Below, one piece after another: positions 53,455-64,000 of a stretch of 64,000 bases of DNA; position 1 is the stretch's first letter; each line of letters opens with the position of its first letter. Position numbers and translations under genes: made by a program. The stretch is from the NCBI GenBank assembly GCA_022315425.1, contig JAIUPT010000024.1:248001-312000 (forward strand). Reading direction: 5' to 3'. This stretch comes from Pseudevernia furfuracea. Lineage: Eukaryota; Ascomycota; Lecanoromycetes; Lecanorales; Parmeliaceae. A model generated the notes under the pieces. The model saw nothing but the letters and a program-made list of their open reading frames with translations, was not told the DNA's origin and did not search any database.

Positions 53455-55680
53455 CGTGGAGTGGGAGGAGAAACAAATGAGAAGAGTTCGGCGGGAATGG
53501 CCGTCTTTTTCTGAATATGAGAGCGTTTTGCAAAAGAAGTCGCGTGCAGCGGCTTCTTACATCGCGACTTGCGCTGCAAGCAATCCAACCAGCATCTAAA
53601 CCGGGGCTATGCGTATGATATCCCATATTCACGTCGAGGGTGTATGAAACTTTAGAACCACGCTTAAAGTCAGCTGTGGGCTCGTGCAAATGGAGCGCAA
53701 GAATTACGGCTGACAAGGAAGACATATTTTCCACTTTTGTGTTGAAATCCTAAGTATGTCATCTTCAAAGTAAATGAACAGATTAGCATGGTTATAGATA
53801 ATTCGATGGCTCGATATTTCTGCGCCAGGAACGATGAAGAAGAAATTTTCGTTTATGATATTTCAAATTCCGAATCCATTTTGGAAAAAGAGAAGACACA
53901 GACTTCGTTGAGGCCAAAGAAAACTTTTCAAAGGTAGGGCAAATGTTTCTAAACAAATTGTAAAAGCAGAGAGCAGAGCTCAGGTATAGCGGGTAAAGCA
54001 GACGGAGGGCTTTTTTGTACCACCTCCAACATGAATCCGAAAACAAAGCAAGATGCGATCCTTCATGTCAAGTATTGGAACACCATACCGAAATCAAACA
54101 CTTAGGACGACACGCACTGATGTCGTAGCAGCAGGAAAGCAAGATTCGTCGACTCTTTCTTCATTAAAAGCAACATCGTAAAAGTCAAAAGAAAGCCCCA
54201 GATGTTCCACGCGATCACTTTCTTTGTTATCAGCACATACATATCCTATTCTATTTCTCCTCTTGCGAAGAGATAAAAAATGTCTTTTGTAGCTTGAAGC
54301 CACTTGCTTGCGGTATATTCTTTTGCCAACCCCTTGTCGTACCTCGCGGCTATGTGTGTTCCGGAGAGGCAATCGGCCGGATTTGCTGAAGTACCTAGAA
54401 GTCGAAGAATGTTGCTCAGCCTTCCCCGAGCATTCGCCTATGTCCGGTCTATCAGCCCCTCGAGGGTATCTCAAGCTCTTGTTTCTCGAATAAGAGCCCC
54501 GCCAGTACGTGGGATGGTTCGTGTGGGCTCCATCCTTGAACACTTGAGGGAGATACTGTTGGAGAAAGGTCGACACTAAACAATCAGTGAGGGTGTTTGG
54601 TTTGGGGCCGAGGCTTTGTGCCTTTCAAAGGTTTTCATGACAGCAATTTGTATTGTACTAATTTTGCTTGATGCACTGATACCTTAGGCAAGCAGCCGAG
54701 AACTTACGCAAATGAGGTAGTGTGAGTCAAATTACTGGTTTGCCATTTCGGAGTCTATGCTCAGGCTGAATGGATGTGAATGTTAAGATGTCTGATCCAT
54801 ATCACTCATAAGGCAATGTCAACTTCAAGGGAAGATAGGATCGAGGCCATCAATCAAGGGCGGATAGAGACACAAAAAAGTCAGTAGCCAAGGGAAATAG
54901 AAGCGGATCCATTAATTCAGAATTGAGAGCTATGTTTTGGGAGGCAGTGAAGATGAGAGTGTTGAAAAAGTAAAACCGATACAAAAAACAAAAATAAAAA
55001 CAAAGTCAGCATTGATCCGAGGAGCAAAAGGAAAATCATCCAATGGGATTAGAACATCAGCTTTGACGAGTTGAGTTGGAGGCAGGCGCGCACTTGTAGT
55101 GTACGCTCCGGATCGCCCTGGAAATTTTTTTCTGATGCCCCGGTCTAAGGCACCGGGCCAGTAGACAGGGAGGCCGACGGTTATGATGTCGGCAGTTTCG
55201 TCTACGCCCCAGGTGTAGTGGTCAGAGGATGCTTGGGGGACGGGGGGCGAGGGGCCGGCCGGTGAGGGGACGGCGATGTGATTGGGAGAGCCCCAGACGC
55301 CGCCGGATGGTGTGGATGCTTCGACGATGGAGGTAAAATTCGTCCAAAAGGAGGGGGTGTAGAAGCGGCTGGCGCGCTCCCATTGGAGTTTGCGGGGTTG
55401 CAGGACCCCTGGAGCATTTTGGGGTTAGAGATTGCTCTAGTTCAAGAGCCCATATAGCGGTAGAAGTGTCAATAGGAGCAGTATGAGGGAGACAGAAGGG
55501 AATAGATAGAAGAATAGAAGTCATGAAGTTATGCTGAACCTTGAAGATGAAACACGAAGTACCAACCATTGGCCATTGCTTCCGAATTCGGACCTATAGC
55601 GCCCTCTATCACACACAGAAGCTTACAACATTAACAACACATAATTCTGGCATTAAAACTGACCCACTCCCCTATAACAG
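53455..55680. other. Intergenic
   Basis: About 2.2 kb without a supportable gene; the two overlapping ORFs at 54094..54576 (minus) and 54304..54579 (plus) carry no motifs. A missing 5' exon of the Cys-rich ORF at 55681 may lie in the last few hundred bases. Confidence 0.35.
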
Positions 55681-55901
55681 CATCTCCTCACGATCCCACC
55701 CCCCACTCCGACGGTAACCGCAAACGCTGGGTCTGCTGCACCTGTACTGGTCGTAGGATAATGTACGACTCCGAGACCGATTTTGCGTGCCAAAACTGCG
55801 AGCATCATCGCTGCAGTGGATGTGGCGTGTTCGAGGAGGTCCCAATGTGCTGTCCACTAGTATATAGGATTCACTGCCTGAGACCGGGTGTGCTTTGCTA
55901 A
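55681..55901 (+). CDS. Cys-rich mini-protein exon (zinc-ribbon-like), 5' exon not found
   Basis: The frame ending at TAA 55899..55901 reads KRWVCCTCTGRR, then FACQNCEHHRCSGCGV and VPMCCPLV, with a final Cys at the C-terminus. The CCxC, CxxC, CxxC arrangement is a zinc-ribbon pattern seen in many short fungal proteins with a trailing HxRCxxC box. An AACAG acceptor ends at 55680, with phase needing one base from an upstream exon. No ATG lies in the open frame upstream, so the first exon is unplaced or lost. Independent of the Cys-rich gene at 8492. Confidence 0.5.
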
Positions 55902-57075
55902 GCGTGCCGTACCTACCTTAGGTTGAGTGAACAGGTTGGATGGTAATGGGCTTACTGTGATCCTGTATCTCGTTCGAGTACCCAAGAACGTGGACCCACT
56001 ATGCCAATAACCAACAGTATGACTCCAGAGGATGTGAGGGTTCGCACATTGCCATTGATCTAAAGCCCGTGGAAGGGGCAGAGCAATCGGCCCGGTGTGT
56101 GTTGGAAGAGGGTTCCTCTTTCAAGATATACCCACATAGTCACACAAGCTCAGCGAAGACTGTCAGCTATCCAAAGATCCACAAGAACCCGTGATACAGA
56201 GACAATACTAGAGTACATAACCAGCAAACGTCCGCATTCCTGTTCGCATGATCAACGCCAACATCTTCACAAAAGTCAACACCCCTATCTCCACCATCAC
56301 ATCTGCCATTACCATACCTCGCGCCTCAAAACCCTTGCTTGCAGCATCTAGTCCCATCTCACAGCAACTATTCGTAGTCCAAAAGTCATCATGGGGACTA
56401 ATCAAAGCCCGTTGACATGAAATGGCGACGTCGGCATCAATCCCATCCAGCACAGGCTTATTCATTCGCAAACACGTACTAGTATACGCATACTGCCTTC
56501 AGGTAGAGTAAGCATCCGATTCGAGGGTCCATCTTTTGCATGCATGATTCATCATTGCCTGGGTATGCTCATCGATGGATCTGATCACTTTGAACCTTTG
56601 CTTTTCCTTGATGGGTTTGATATCCTTATCAGAGTTCAGAACTGGGTCTGTATAGCTAGTTCTAAATGCTGCAAGCGCTTGAGGAGCCTCTGGGGCGTCA
56701 AGGTGCTGAGTTGGAGACAGTTCATGTGAGGAGATGGGCTTTTATTGAGACAATTTACGTTTCGTGTTTGTTTGTTGTTGGCCGTGCGCTTTTAATTATT
56801 CCCTGCATGACTGCAGCGGTAAGACCCGGGTGCAGTCTCGCAGTCGGCAGATATCCAGATCCAATACTTAGAACATACATAGTTTCAAGACGCGTGGTCG
56901 TTCGGCTGAACCAGAGATACATTTGCTTTCACTATGGAATACGACAGACTGCTAGGTTTCCAATCCATGGTGATATACGGAAAGGCCGTACACTTCTCGC
57001 ATCGCAACCATCCACTTCACAAGAGACCACTCCTCAATCACCGCCTCACTCCTCCCCATCTCATCATGGAACTAT
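55902..57075. other. Intergenic, no gene seen
   Basis: 3' flank of the MFS gene on the right. No ORF with motifs. Confidence 0.4.
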
Positions 57076-58967
57076 TTATACTTCCTCCTTTTCACCCTTC
57101 ATCTTCGCAAGTCTCTTGTGCACATAGCTGTTCTCCCTGTTCCCCATACCCGCCCCAGGTTTCGACTGAGCATAACTGGCCTGCCTGCTTCCCATTCTGC
57201 TGTTCGCTGCGCTGTGTCCCCTCGACCCAGGCTGGGATCCGTAACCGGGGCCAGGGATCACCGAGAGCCTCCTGCCACCATTCTCCTCTCTCCCCTGTTG
57301 AAGCTGCTGCGCGAATGGCGAACGTTTTCTCAGGACAGGGCCGTACCAGTAGATAGCGTAAACAGCAAGGACGAGCACGAAGGAGATGGCGAAGAGGATT
57401 GTAGAGGCAATTTGGAGATGTTGCTTTCCGCCAATGTTGTTGAAGAAGGGCGTCGCAGGGATCGTAAGTACACCAGCCAGGAAATCACGAGACCAGCCGT
57501 TTCCACCAGTGGCTGATGCGGAGTAAGGACCGTAGGCGCAGATCATGTAGTCAATAGTTGCCATATAGATGCTGTAATTTGCGATACCCACGATGGCGGC
57601 GAAGACGCTAGAGGCAATCCAGGGAAGTGGTGGACCTCCGGAGGTCCATGCGAACCCGATGAGGCCGATTGGCAGGCAGGGGGCTGTGAAGAGGAGCCAC
57701 CAAAGTCGGGACTCGTATTGAGCTTTCTCGTCGTCAGGGTGTGCCTCGCGGTCCCTCTTATTTCGTGTAATGGCTGGGATGAACATAAGGTAGGCGATCA
57801 GGTAGCCGACTAAGATTGGGATGAATGAGAGACCTTGGGCGATGGTGCCCCAATTATATTGGGTGTAGACGATAGAGAAGGATTGAATGAACATGAAGAT
57901 GAGGGCGTCACTGAATCCGGAGAGGAGGGACAGGGTGAGGACAATGGGTTCCGTGAGGAACATTTTGAAAGGACGGATCCAGGTGACGATGACCTCTTTG
58001 AAAGAGAATCGCTCCTTGAAAGGCGTGATTTCGTTGGGCCCGTAGAGGTTGGGGTTGGTGCCGTCCTTGCGTCGCTTCTTAGCGATCCTATCCATCATGA
58101 TGGTGACTCTGGTCTCAGGGACAAGGACGAGATGAAGGAGTTGAACGGCGCCGCCGAAGATCAGCTAATGTCTGATTAGTAAAGCCCGTTGACAGGACGG
58201 AGGGGGGTGGTTCGACATACTTGGATCCAGATGCTCCAGCGCCAGTCGAGGAACTTCTCGGAAAATCCACCCACGACGGGGCCGAGAACTGAACCGCCAA
58301 CAGATGAGAAGACGACAAAGGCGACGGCGTATTGCTGGTTGTCCGATTCCCACATATCTGCAATCATTCCCAAGGTGACAGAACCTCCGGCGGAAGAAAG
58401 ACCACCAAGAGCACGACCGACCATGACGGAGGCAAAATTGGGTGCCAGAGCGACCGGTAGCTGCCACAAGTTCACCAAGAGCAAACTTAATTGTAGGATA
58501 GGCTTGCGTCCGAACTCTTCGGACCAAGGTGCCCAGAGCTCACAACCGAAAGCGTACAGAACGAGGAAGATCATGGCACCGCATCGAGCGCCTTGCTCGC
58601 TGACGTGGAACTCTTGTGAGATTCCCTTGATGGCATTGGAGTATAGACTGGTGTTGAAGTTCATGGATACCTGGACGGCGAAGATGATGGAAAGAATCGT
58701 CCATTTCTTCCAGGTTGGAAAGCTGAATCCGAGTTCGTCGTAGCAGTCTTCCTCGGTGATTTCGATTCGGCCATCGTCAAGTACTCGACCCTCCGTTGAG
58801 GGTATTGGGGCTTGCTTTTTTTCGTTGATGTTACTTGAAGCGACGTTTTCATCGCCGTAAGCTTCGGCTTTGGTGTTGGAGGAGGCGGAGGAAGCGTCGC
58901 CGGCACGCTGAGTGGCAGTGTGAGCCAGCTGGCTATCGTTGGTGGGGAAGTGAGCGACCTGAGGCAT
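57076..58967 (-). CDS. MFS transporter, DHA1 drug/polyamine-type (611 aa)
   Basis: Two exons (58221..58967 and 57076..58164) around a 56-nt GTATGT..TTAG intron. A ~95-residue hydrophilic N-terminus precedes TM1 (WTILSIIFAVQVSMNFNTSL). TM helices follow in 12-TM order, with the motif-A-like loop WSEEFGRKPIL after TM2 and the motif-C-like GSVLGPVVGGF in TM5, which marks H+ antiporters of the DHA1 class. The central loop (RIAKKRRKDGTN..NEITPFKERFS) and the second half (PIVLTLSLLSGFSDALIFMF, FLAGVLTIPATPFFNNIGG) match fungal multidrug/polyamine exporters such as Flu1/Tpo-like proteins. The C-terminus is Ser/Gly/Arg-rich and cytosolic. Likely plasma-membrane efflux; substrate unknown. No adjacent biosynthetic cluster. 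Confidence 0.92.
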
Positions 58968-61900
58968 GGCGGAATGCGACGGCTAATGCCGTGTTGAAGT
59001 ATGTGATAAGACTGCCAGGCTGTACGGATGCGTTTTGATGGCGGAGATGCTGGGAAATGGTTGGAAGGGATGGAATAGTGTGCAGCTTCTAAGTGGGGTC
59101 TCTCAGGGTCTCTCCAGAGTCCAAGCTCAGTGGGCGACGGAAAGATCACTAGAGCAAGGACCACTACTCACCCACAACCGCAATAACGGGCTGCCTTTGC
59201 CTTTGTCTTCGCCTTTGCCTGTGAATGATAGCAAAGGAAATTTGGAGAAGAAGGATTAGAAGAAGTAGACAAAAGGCGGAGAAAGGCGGGATTTATCATT
59301 TATTCATTCAATTGCGTGTCAGCCTGAGCGGGAAAGAAAGGAAAGAATGGCGAGGATGGAGGCGAACAGGGCCATTTTCTTACTGTCTTGGCACCACCAA
59401 CTTTGTGTGGCACGTGCTTTTGATTGGTCATTACGTCACCAAGGCGGAGTACTTGGGACTCGGCGGGAGAGCCTTTGATTGTGCCTCAAAACGGTGCTTG
59501 GCAAGCCATTGACATAGGCAGATATTGATACTGGGTATTGCTCCAATCATGTATTGACCTAAGCTCGCAGGACTGCACGCTCATTACCTAGGTAATCATA
59601 TAAGGTACACCAACAAGACCATAGCAAGCCCAACTTTGCGCTAAGGTAACGGTCAGCTGAACAAGTGTCTCGTAATATAAAGCCGATACGGACCTCGTAC
59701 GGCAAGGAATCTCCGGTCGAGTTTGGGCCGTTGAAATGGATCCTATCATCCTACAGTCTTTAGTATGAAACTGAGAGCTCCGCCTTAGCCTCGAGTTGCA
59801 ACACGAAATGACGCTACCCAACGAGCCTTTCGAGTTGCCTTTCCTCTGCAGCACCACAAGCAGCTGCCACTAAGGTACTTGTTCCACTCGTTGCACTTGT
59901 TGCACTTGTTGCTTTAGCTTCGATCTAACACGTGTACTTAGCTGAAACACCTGGGGCTCCCATGGGGTCAATTCAATGATAATAATGCGGAGGCGGACGA
60001 GGCTGATGCATACTACTGGTTGAAAAGATTCCCATACAATCATACTTCCATGAAATCTGGGGTTTGGTAGGCGATCGGCGTCACTGATAAGATTACACGC
60101 TCTGAAGCTCAGACCTTTCGCAGTGATCGTTGTCAAAGATCCGTGGTCGAATCCCAAGTGAATAATAATGGAGATGACCCCCCCTGTTCGGCGAGTTCTT
60201 GCACTATCCCCTCATACTACTCTTAACCTACTACTCTACCTATTCTTACTCCGTCTCATTTTACGAATTACGAGTCCCCCATGAGCTTCCCGCGTCCTTG
60301 CACAATGGTGTTTTTATACCTCAAGGCTCGGCTCGCTCGTACAGTCCCAATTCCCCAACACGACATCAGTTAACTGTGCCGATCTCTGAAGAGCCTCTTC
60401 AGGCGTTTTACAAGACTGCAGACCTCGCGAGGTCTCGTCGCTCGAACACCGATCCATTGTAATCTGAGAGAAAAGTATTATTATTATTGCGTTATGATTA
60501 TTATTGAATGCGTTGTCGTTTGCGGAAACCTCTAAGCGAAGCTTTCCCTATAACAGCTTGTGTTGCGAGACTGTGAAAGAGAGCCTAGAGAGACTAATCG
60601 TAGCGGAATACTTTCGTGCAAGCTCCTTAGTAGTAGCCACCTCAACGATTCATATTTGACTACTTTTTTTTCCAGCCATTCTATTTACAAAGAGACGTCC
60701 CATTCTTATATGATACTTCTTATGAGCCTTCTTATCCTTCATGACTATAGATCTAAATGACTCTCAAGCCGTTACTAGGACTTTAAAGTGCATTGATAAC
60801 TTCATTAATAATCGTGGTTCGACCCTTTGATGACTGAGTCCGTAAGGCGGAAAGTCGACGAGTCATATAGGGAAGGTTACCCGAGCCACCCTACCAGGAA
60901 ATGCACCGCCCTGCAACTGGGAAATGCACCACCCCTAAAATCCGATAAATCCGTCACCCAAACAATGCATCACTGCCTCTCATAGATCCACCCCAAACAG
61001 ACACCCACCACCCTTCATGTAGAATATATATATATATCGATGCTTATTAGTATTCAAGCACCCTCTAGAAGTAGACCTAAGAATTCTCAACTTTAGAATC
61101 CTTTCTTTATAGCTTAAAATTCTCGTATATTGTTGCGAAGCTAGGGATCGGCTTGATAGCAGATACATATTATAGTCACGTAGATCCTAGCTAATACATT
61201 ATCACTTTCATCACACTTAGAATTCCAGCTTGTCTATACGAAAGTATCTTCTAGTCTAATATTCGCTACAATTAATAACAACACTCGATTTAGTTCTTCG
61301 ATTATGTTAAGATAGCAGAAGACAATTGCTATCATAGTGTGAATTCATGAGTTAAGTGTAAGATGATGAGATTTCTATGAAGAAGCTATTATAATAATAA
61401 TACATGTTAAGACTTTCTATCTCGCTCCTTTTTAGTAGTTTAGCTATGTTCGTAACAAATGTCGATAAAAGAAAAAAAGACAACGCTCTCGTTGCTTAAA
61501 GACTTGTTAGATTTTCGAGCTTAGAAGAAAATTTCTTTCGAGTTTTAAAATATTAAAAAGAACTTAATAAGAAAGATTATTTCATATCTTTCGTCTTAGA
61601 ATTCTATATAAATATATCTATTCTCGATTGAAATTTGATTTTAATTCGTGATTTTTATTTATATATAATTATTATCTTCTCGACGTTTATTAATTTATCT
61701 TATAATTGATTAAATACATAATTAAAAACTATACGAAATTGTCTAAAGTTTATTCGAACTTCGAATATCGTTTTTATAATATTTTTGTCTTTAAAAAACT
61801 TAACAAAGAAATATCTTTTAAAAGAATTTCTAAATAGATCGTTATAATAAAGAATAAAGATAATATATTTTTTATTAAGAACGCTAAGAATTTTCGTAGA

Positions 61901-61976
61901 CTTTTAAAAGTAATATTCTTAATCGAAATAAAAGTTATTATTATAGAAATTTATAAATAATCGAATTCTAATTATC
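58968..61976. other. MFS promoter region grading into AT-rich degraded DNA
   Basis: 58968..60800 has no supportable gene. 60880..60990 shows spaced GAAATGCACC motifs. From about 61010, and strongly from 61500, base composition is extremely AT-rich with many TA steps and stops in all frames. This is what repeat-induced point mutation leaves of old transposons, although the original element is not recognisable. Confidence 0.5.
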
Positions 61977-62144
61977 TGTCATGGTTTCAGGCCAGCCCTA
62001 CTAGCTCAGCCCTACCCGGCTAGTGGCCTTGGCGCACCATGATACCTTCAGCATTCCACTGTACATAGACACCTTCATACTTGATATTCTATTCATTCTA
62101 GAACACACCGTATATCACTCCGATATCACGTCTAGACTCTGACA
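61977..62144. repeat. 5' LTR (168 bp)
   Basis: TGTCATGGTTTCAGG start, ..CTCTGACA end. It differs from the 3' LTR at six positions, all transitions. Confidence 0.9.
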
Positions 62145-62399
62145 TAATATCAAGTATCCAATTCTAGCCTGAGCATGCTATTATTGACTGTTGCTCACCT
62201 GCTTACCTACCTGTCTGCTTAACATCATAGCGGAGGTATCTCGAAGAAATACCACTTGTTTGCCTGAGATTATTCAACTATCTCTCGCCTGCCCTGCCTG
62301 CCTGCCTGCAGAGATATTTTGACTATCTCGTGCCTGCCCTGCCTACCTCTTCCGGTGTTGACTCTGCGGAGCACTGCAACAACACCCTACCTGACAACG

Positions 62400-62995
62400 A
62401 CGTGAGCCTGCGACAATGGCATGTGTCTAGAACAAAGACACCAGAAAAATACCGATATTGGCCCTGCGGGGACGTTGAACAATATCACAGAAGAATATCG
62501 ATGTTGGCCAACGAGGCACGGAAACAACATCGACGGGACGTGAGCCTGCGACAATGGCATGTGTCTAGAACGACACCAGAAGGATATCGATGTTGGCCAA
62601 CGAGGCACGGAAACAACATCGACGGACGTGAGCCTGCGACAATGACATGTGTCTAGTACAAAGACACCAGAAAGATACCGATATTGGCCCTGCGGGGACG
62701 TTGAACAATATCACAGAAGAATATCGATGTTGGCCAACGAGGCACGAAAACAACATCGACGGGACGTGAGCCTGCGACAATGGCATGTGTCTAGAACGAC
62801 ACCAGAAGGATATCGATGTTGGCCAATGAGGCACGAAAACAACATCGACGGACGTGAGCCTGCGATAATGGCATGTGTCTAGAACAACGACATCAGAAAG
62901 ATATCGATGTTGGCCAAGGAGGCACGAAAACAACATCGACGAACGTGAGCCTGCGATAATGGCATGAGACGTGAGCCTGCGACAATGGCATTTGG
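62400..62995. repeat. Higher-order tandem repeat (138 + 88 bp units)
   Basis: Units all begin ACGTGAGCCTGCGA: A1 62400 (138 bp), B1 62538 (88), A2 62626 (138), B2 62764 (88), C 62852 (91), D 62943 (26) and a truncated E at 62969. A and B share their ends; A carries an extra ~50-bp block with CCCTGCGGGGACGTTGAACA. The pattern A-B-A-B means a 226-bp higher-order unit was duplicated. Confidence 0.9.
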
Positions 62996-63363
62996 AAAGA
63001 GAAAGTCTTTGAAGGGAAGCCCTTTAGTTTGGCCTAGCCATAGAAGATGAGAAGGATTCGATCTCTTTATTGAGCATGTCGACACGCGGAGTCACGTGGC
63101 GCTAAGCCGCATTGCGCTAGCCCATTCGAAATCAGCATGCGATTCGAACATTGCGTTTTTGGAAGATTTGGGCCTTCCAGAAAATGCGCCAAGACTCGAT
63201 TTTCCACCATGGCAAAACACGTTTCGAGCCACCATTTCTTCATTTCTTCACCGATTCTCTTCATTTGAGAACCCCTGCGACCGTATGACGTCATGCTCGC
63301 GACGAAACGTCACCGGCGGGAGGCTAGCCATGAGGACATGGCGATGTTTTGAGGAGGGGGTAG

Positions 63364-63531
63364 TGTCATGGTTTCAGGCCAGCCCTACTAGCTCAGCCCT
63401 ACCCGGCTAGTGGCCTTGGCGCACCATGATACCTTCAGCATTCCACTGTATATAGACACCTTCATACTTGATATTCTATTCATTCTAGAACACATCATAT
63501 ATCACTTCGATATCACGTCTAGATTCTAACA
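63364..63531. repeat. 3' LTR (168 bp)
   Basis: Same length as the 5' LTR. All six differences read C-to-T or G-to-A from the 5' to the 3' copy. Confidence 0.9.
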
Positions 63532-64000
63532 TTATCTCGTATTAAAAGAAGAACTTTCTAAAACTAAACTTCGATCGATTAATTAATATAAAGTATTTGA
63601 CTCTTATTTCATATTCGAAATCTTAAATTTAATATAATTCACGATCTCGTCTTTATTATCTCTAAGTTTATTAGAGTTTATAAAATTAACGACTTTTTAG
63701 ATCTTAAGACTTAATATAAACATTTTATTATAATAAAACAAGTATAGGCCCATGAATTCAATTCATGACGTGTTCTAAAAATTCAGTCATACTGAAAGTA
63801 AGCTCTAGCCCTAAGTCAAATCAGTCTCTGATTGTTATCTATGCGGCATTCGACTGCAATGACTATCATGCGATATCTACTCATTTGTCTATGTGTCTAC
63901 TATGCGATATTTGCCTCTCATATAATATCGATCTACTTTCACTACTATGAACTCGCCTTCGATAGAAGAACTTGCTTAATGACCTTATTTCTAATACATC
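63532..64000. other. AT-rich flank of the LTR element
   Basis: 63532..63740 continues the AT-rich degraded DNA interrupted by the insertion; 63765..64000 is of more normal composition, with no gene seen. Confidence 0.45.

Larger units (their letters stand above)
61977..63531. mobile_element. Non-autonomous LTR retroelement (TRIM/LARD-like), 1,555 bp
   Basis: Two direct repeats of exactly 168 bp (61977..62144 and 63364..63531) start with TG and end with CA. A 5-bp target duplication TTATC flanks the element (61972..61976 and 63532..63536). A purine tract GAGGAGGGGG lies just before the 3' LTR at about 63350, as a polypurine tract should. No gag, protease, reverse transcriptase or integrase can be read inside, so it must be mobilised in trans. 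The inside holds 62400..62995 higher-order tandem repeats and about 370 bp of unique sequence. The element is GC-normal inside very AT-rich flanks, so it inserted after they decayed. Confidence 0.88.

Noticed and set aside
54094..54579. Overlapping ORFs on both strands
   Set aside because: Neither carries motifs; at most one could be real and nothing favours either.
62330..62656. ORFs across the tandem repeat region
   Set aside because: Open frames arise from repeated DNA whose unit lengths are not conserved for coding; no motifs.
62400..62995. Regular repeats that could suggest a CRISPR array
   Set aside because: Units are 88-138 bp with no unique spacers and lie inside a eukaryotic LTR element.

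Overview
The window looks like nuclear DNA of a filamentous ascomycete (Pezizomycotina). Genes are split by short spliceosomal introns (about 46-142 nt, GT..AG, often with a CTAAC/CTGAT branch site). There is a CFEM protein, a GPI-anchored Ser/Thr-rich wall protein, F-box and ankyrin-type genes, and a very AT-rich block holding an LTR element. A Leotiomycete/Helotiales-like genome is my best guess; that is an inference from protein flavour, not a proof.

Layout. 0-4 kb: an epoxide-hydrolase-like gene cut by the left edge, and a five-exon cytochrome P450, both on minus. 5.8-10.7 kb: a fungal 'LPPEIRNMIY' protein, a tiny Cys-rich protein and an APH-type kinase-like protein. 12.6-22.3 kb: a small secreted protein, an M35-like secreted metallopeptidase, an F-box/LRR gene whose 3' end seems frameshifted, an ankyrin/F-box-type pseudogene, an ADAL-type deaminase and a secreted protein of unknown function. 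24.3-25.2 kb: a GPI-anchored wall protein with more than 2 kb of empty DNA on each side. 27.9-30.2 kb: a degenerate membrane-protein gene and a weak hypothetical ORF.

30.8-42.4 kb is the most interesting part. It is a compact copper/iron-acquisition neighbourhood: a CFEM protein head-to-head with a BIM1-like (X325) copper-binding GPI protein, a truncated metalloreductase relic, two different Ctr copper transporters and an intact ferric/cupric reductase with a Ctr-like Met-rich N-terminus. One 11-mer, AAACTTGCTCA, occurs four times in the intergenic DNA here, and a one-mismatch copy occurs once more. It contains the GCTC core of fungal Mac1/Cuf1 copper-response sites. The likely division of labour is: the reductase makes Cu(I) at the surface, the BIM1-like and CFEM proteins bind metal or heme in the wall, the Ctr proteins import Cu(I), and a Mac1-type factor switches the block on when copper is scarce.

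45-59 kb: an isolated FAR1-type DNA-binding ORF, a secreted SurE-type phosphatase, a broken SGNH (GDSL) hydrolase, an unknown secreted protein, a second Cys-rich mini-protein exon and an MFS transporter. 61-64 kb: extremely AT-rich, probably RIP-degraded DNA into which a 1,555-bp non-autonomous LTR element has inserted, with 168-bp LTRs, a TTATC target duplication and internal higher-order tandem repeats.

All exon borders were read by eye from splice signals and reading-frame continuity. No homology search could be run.
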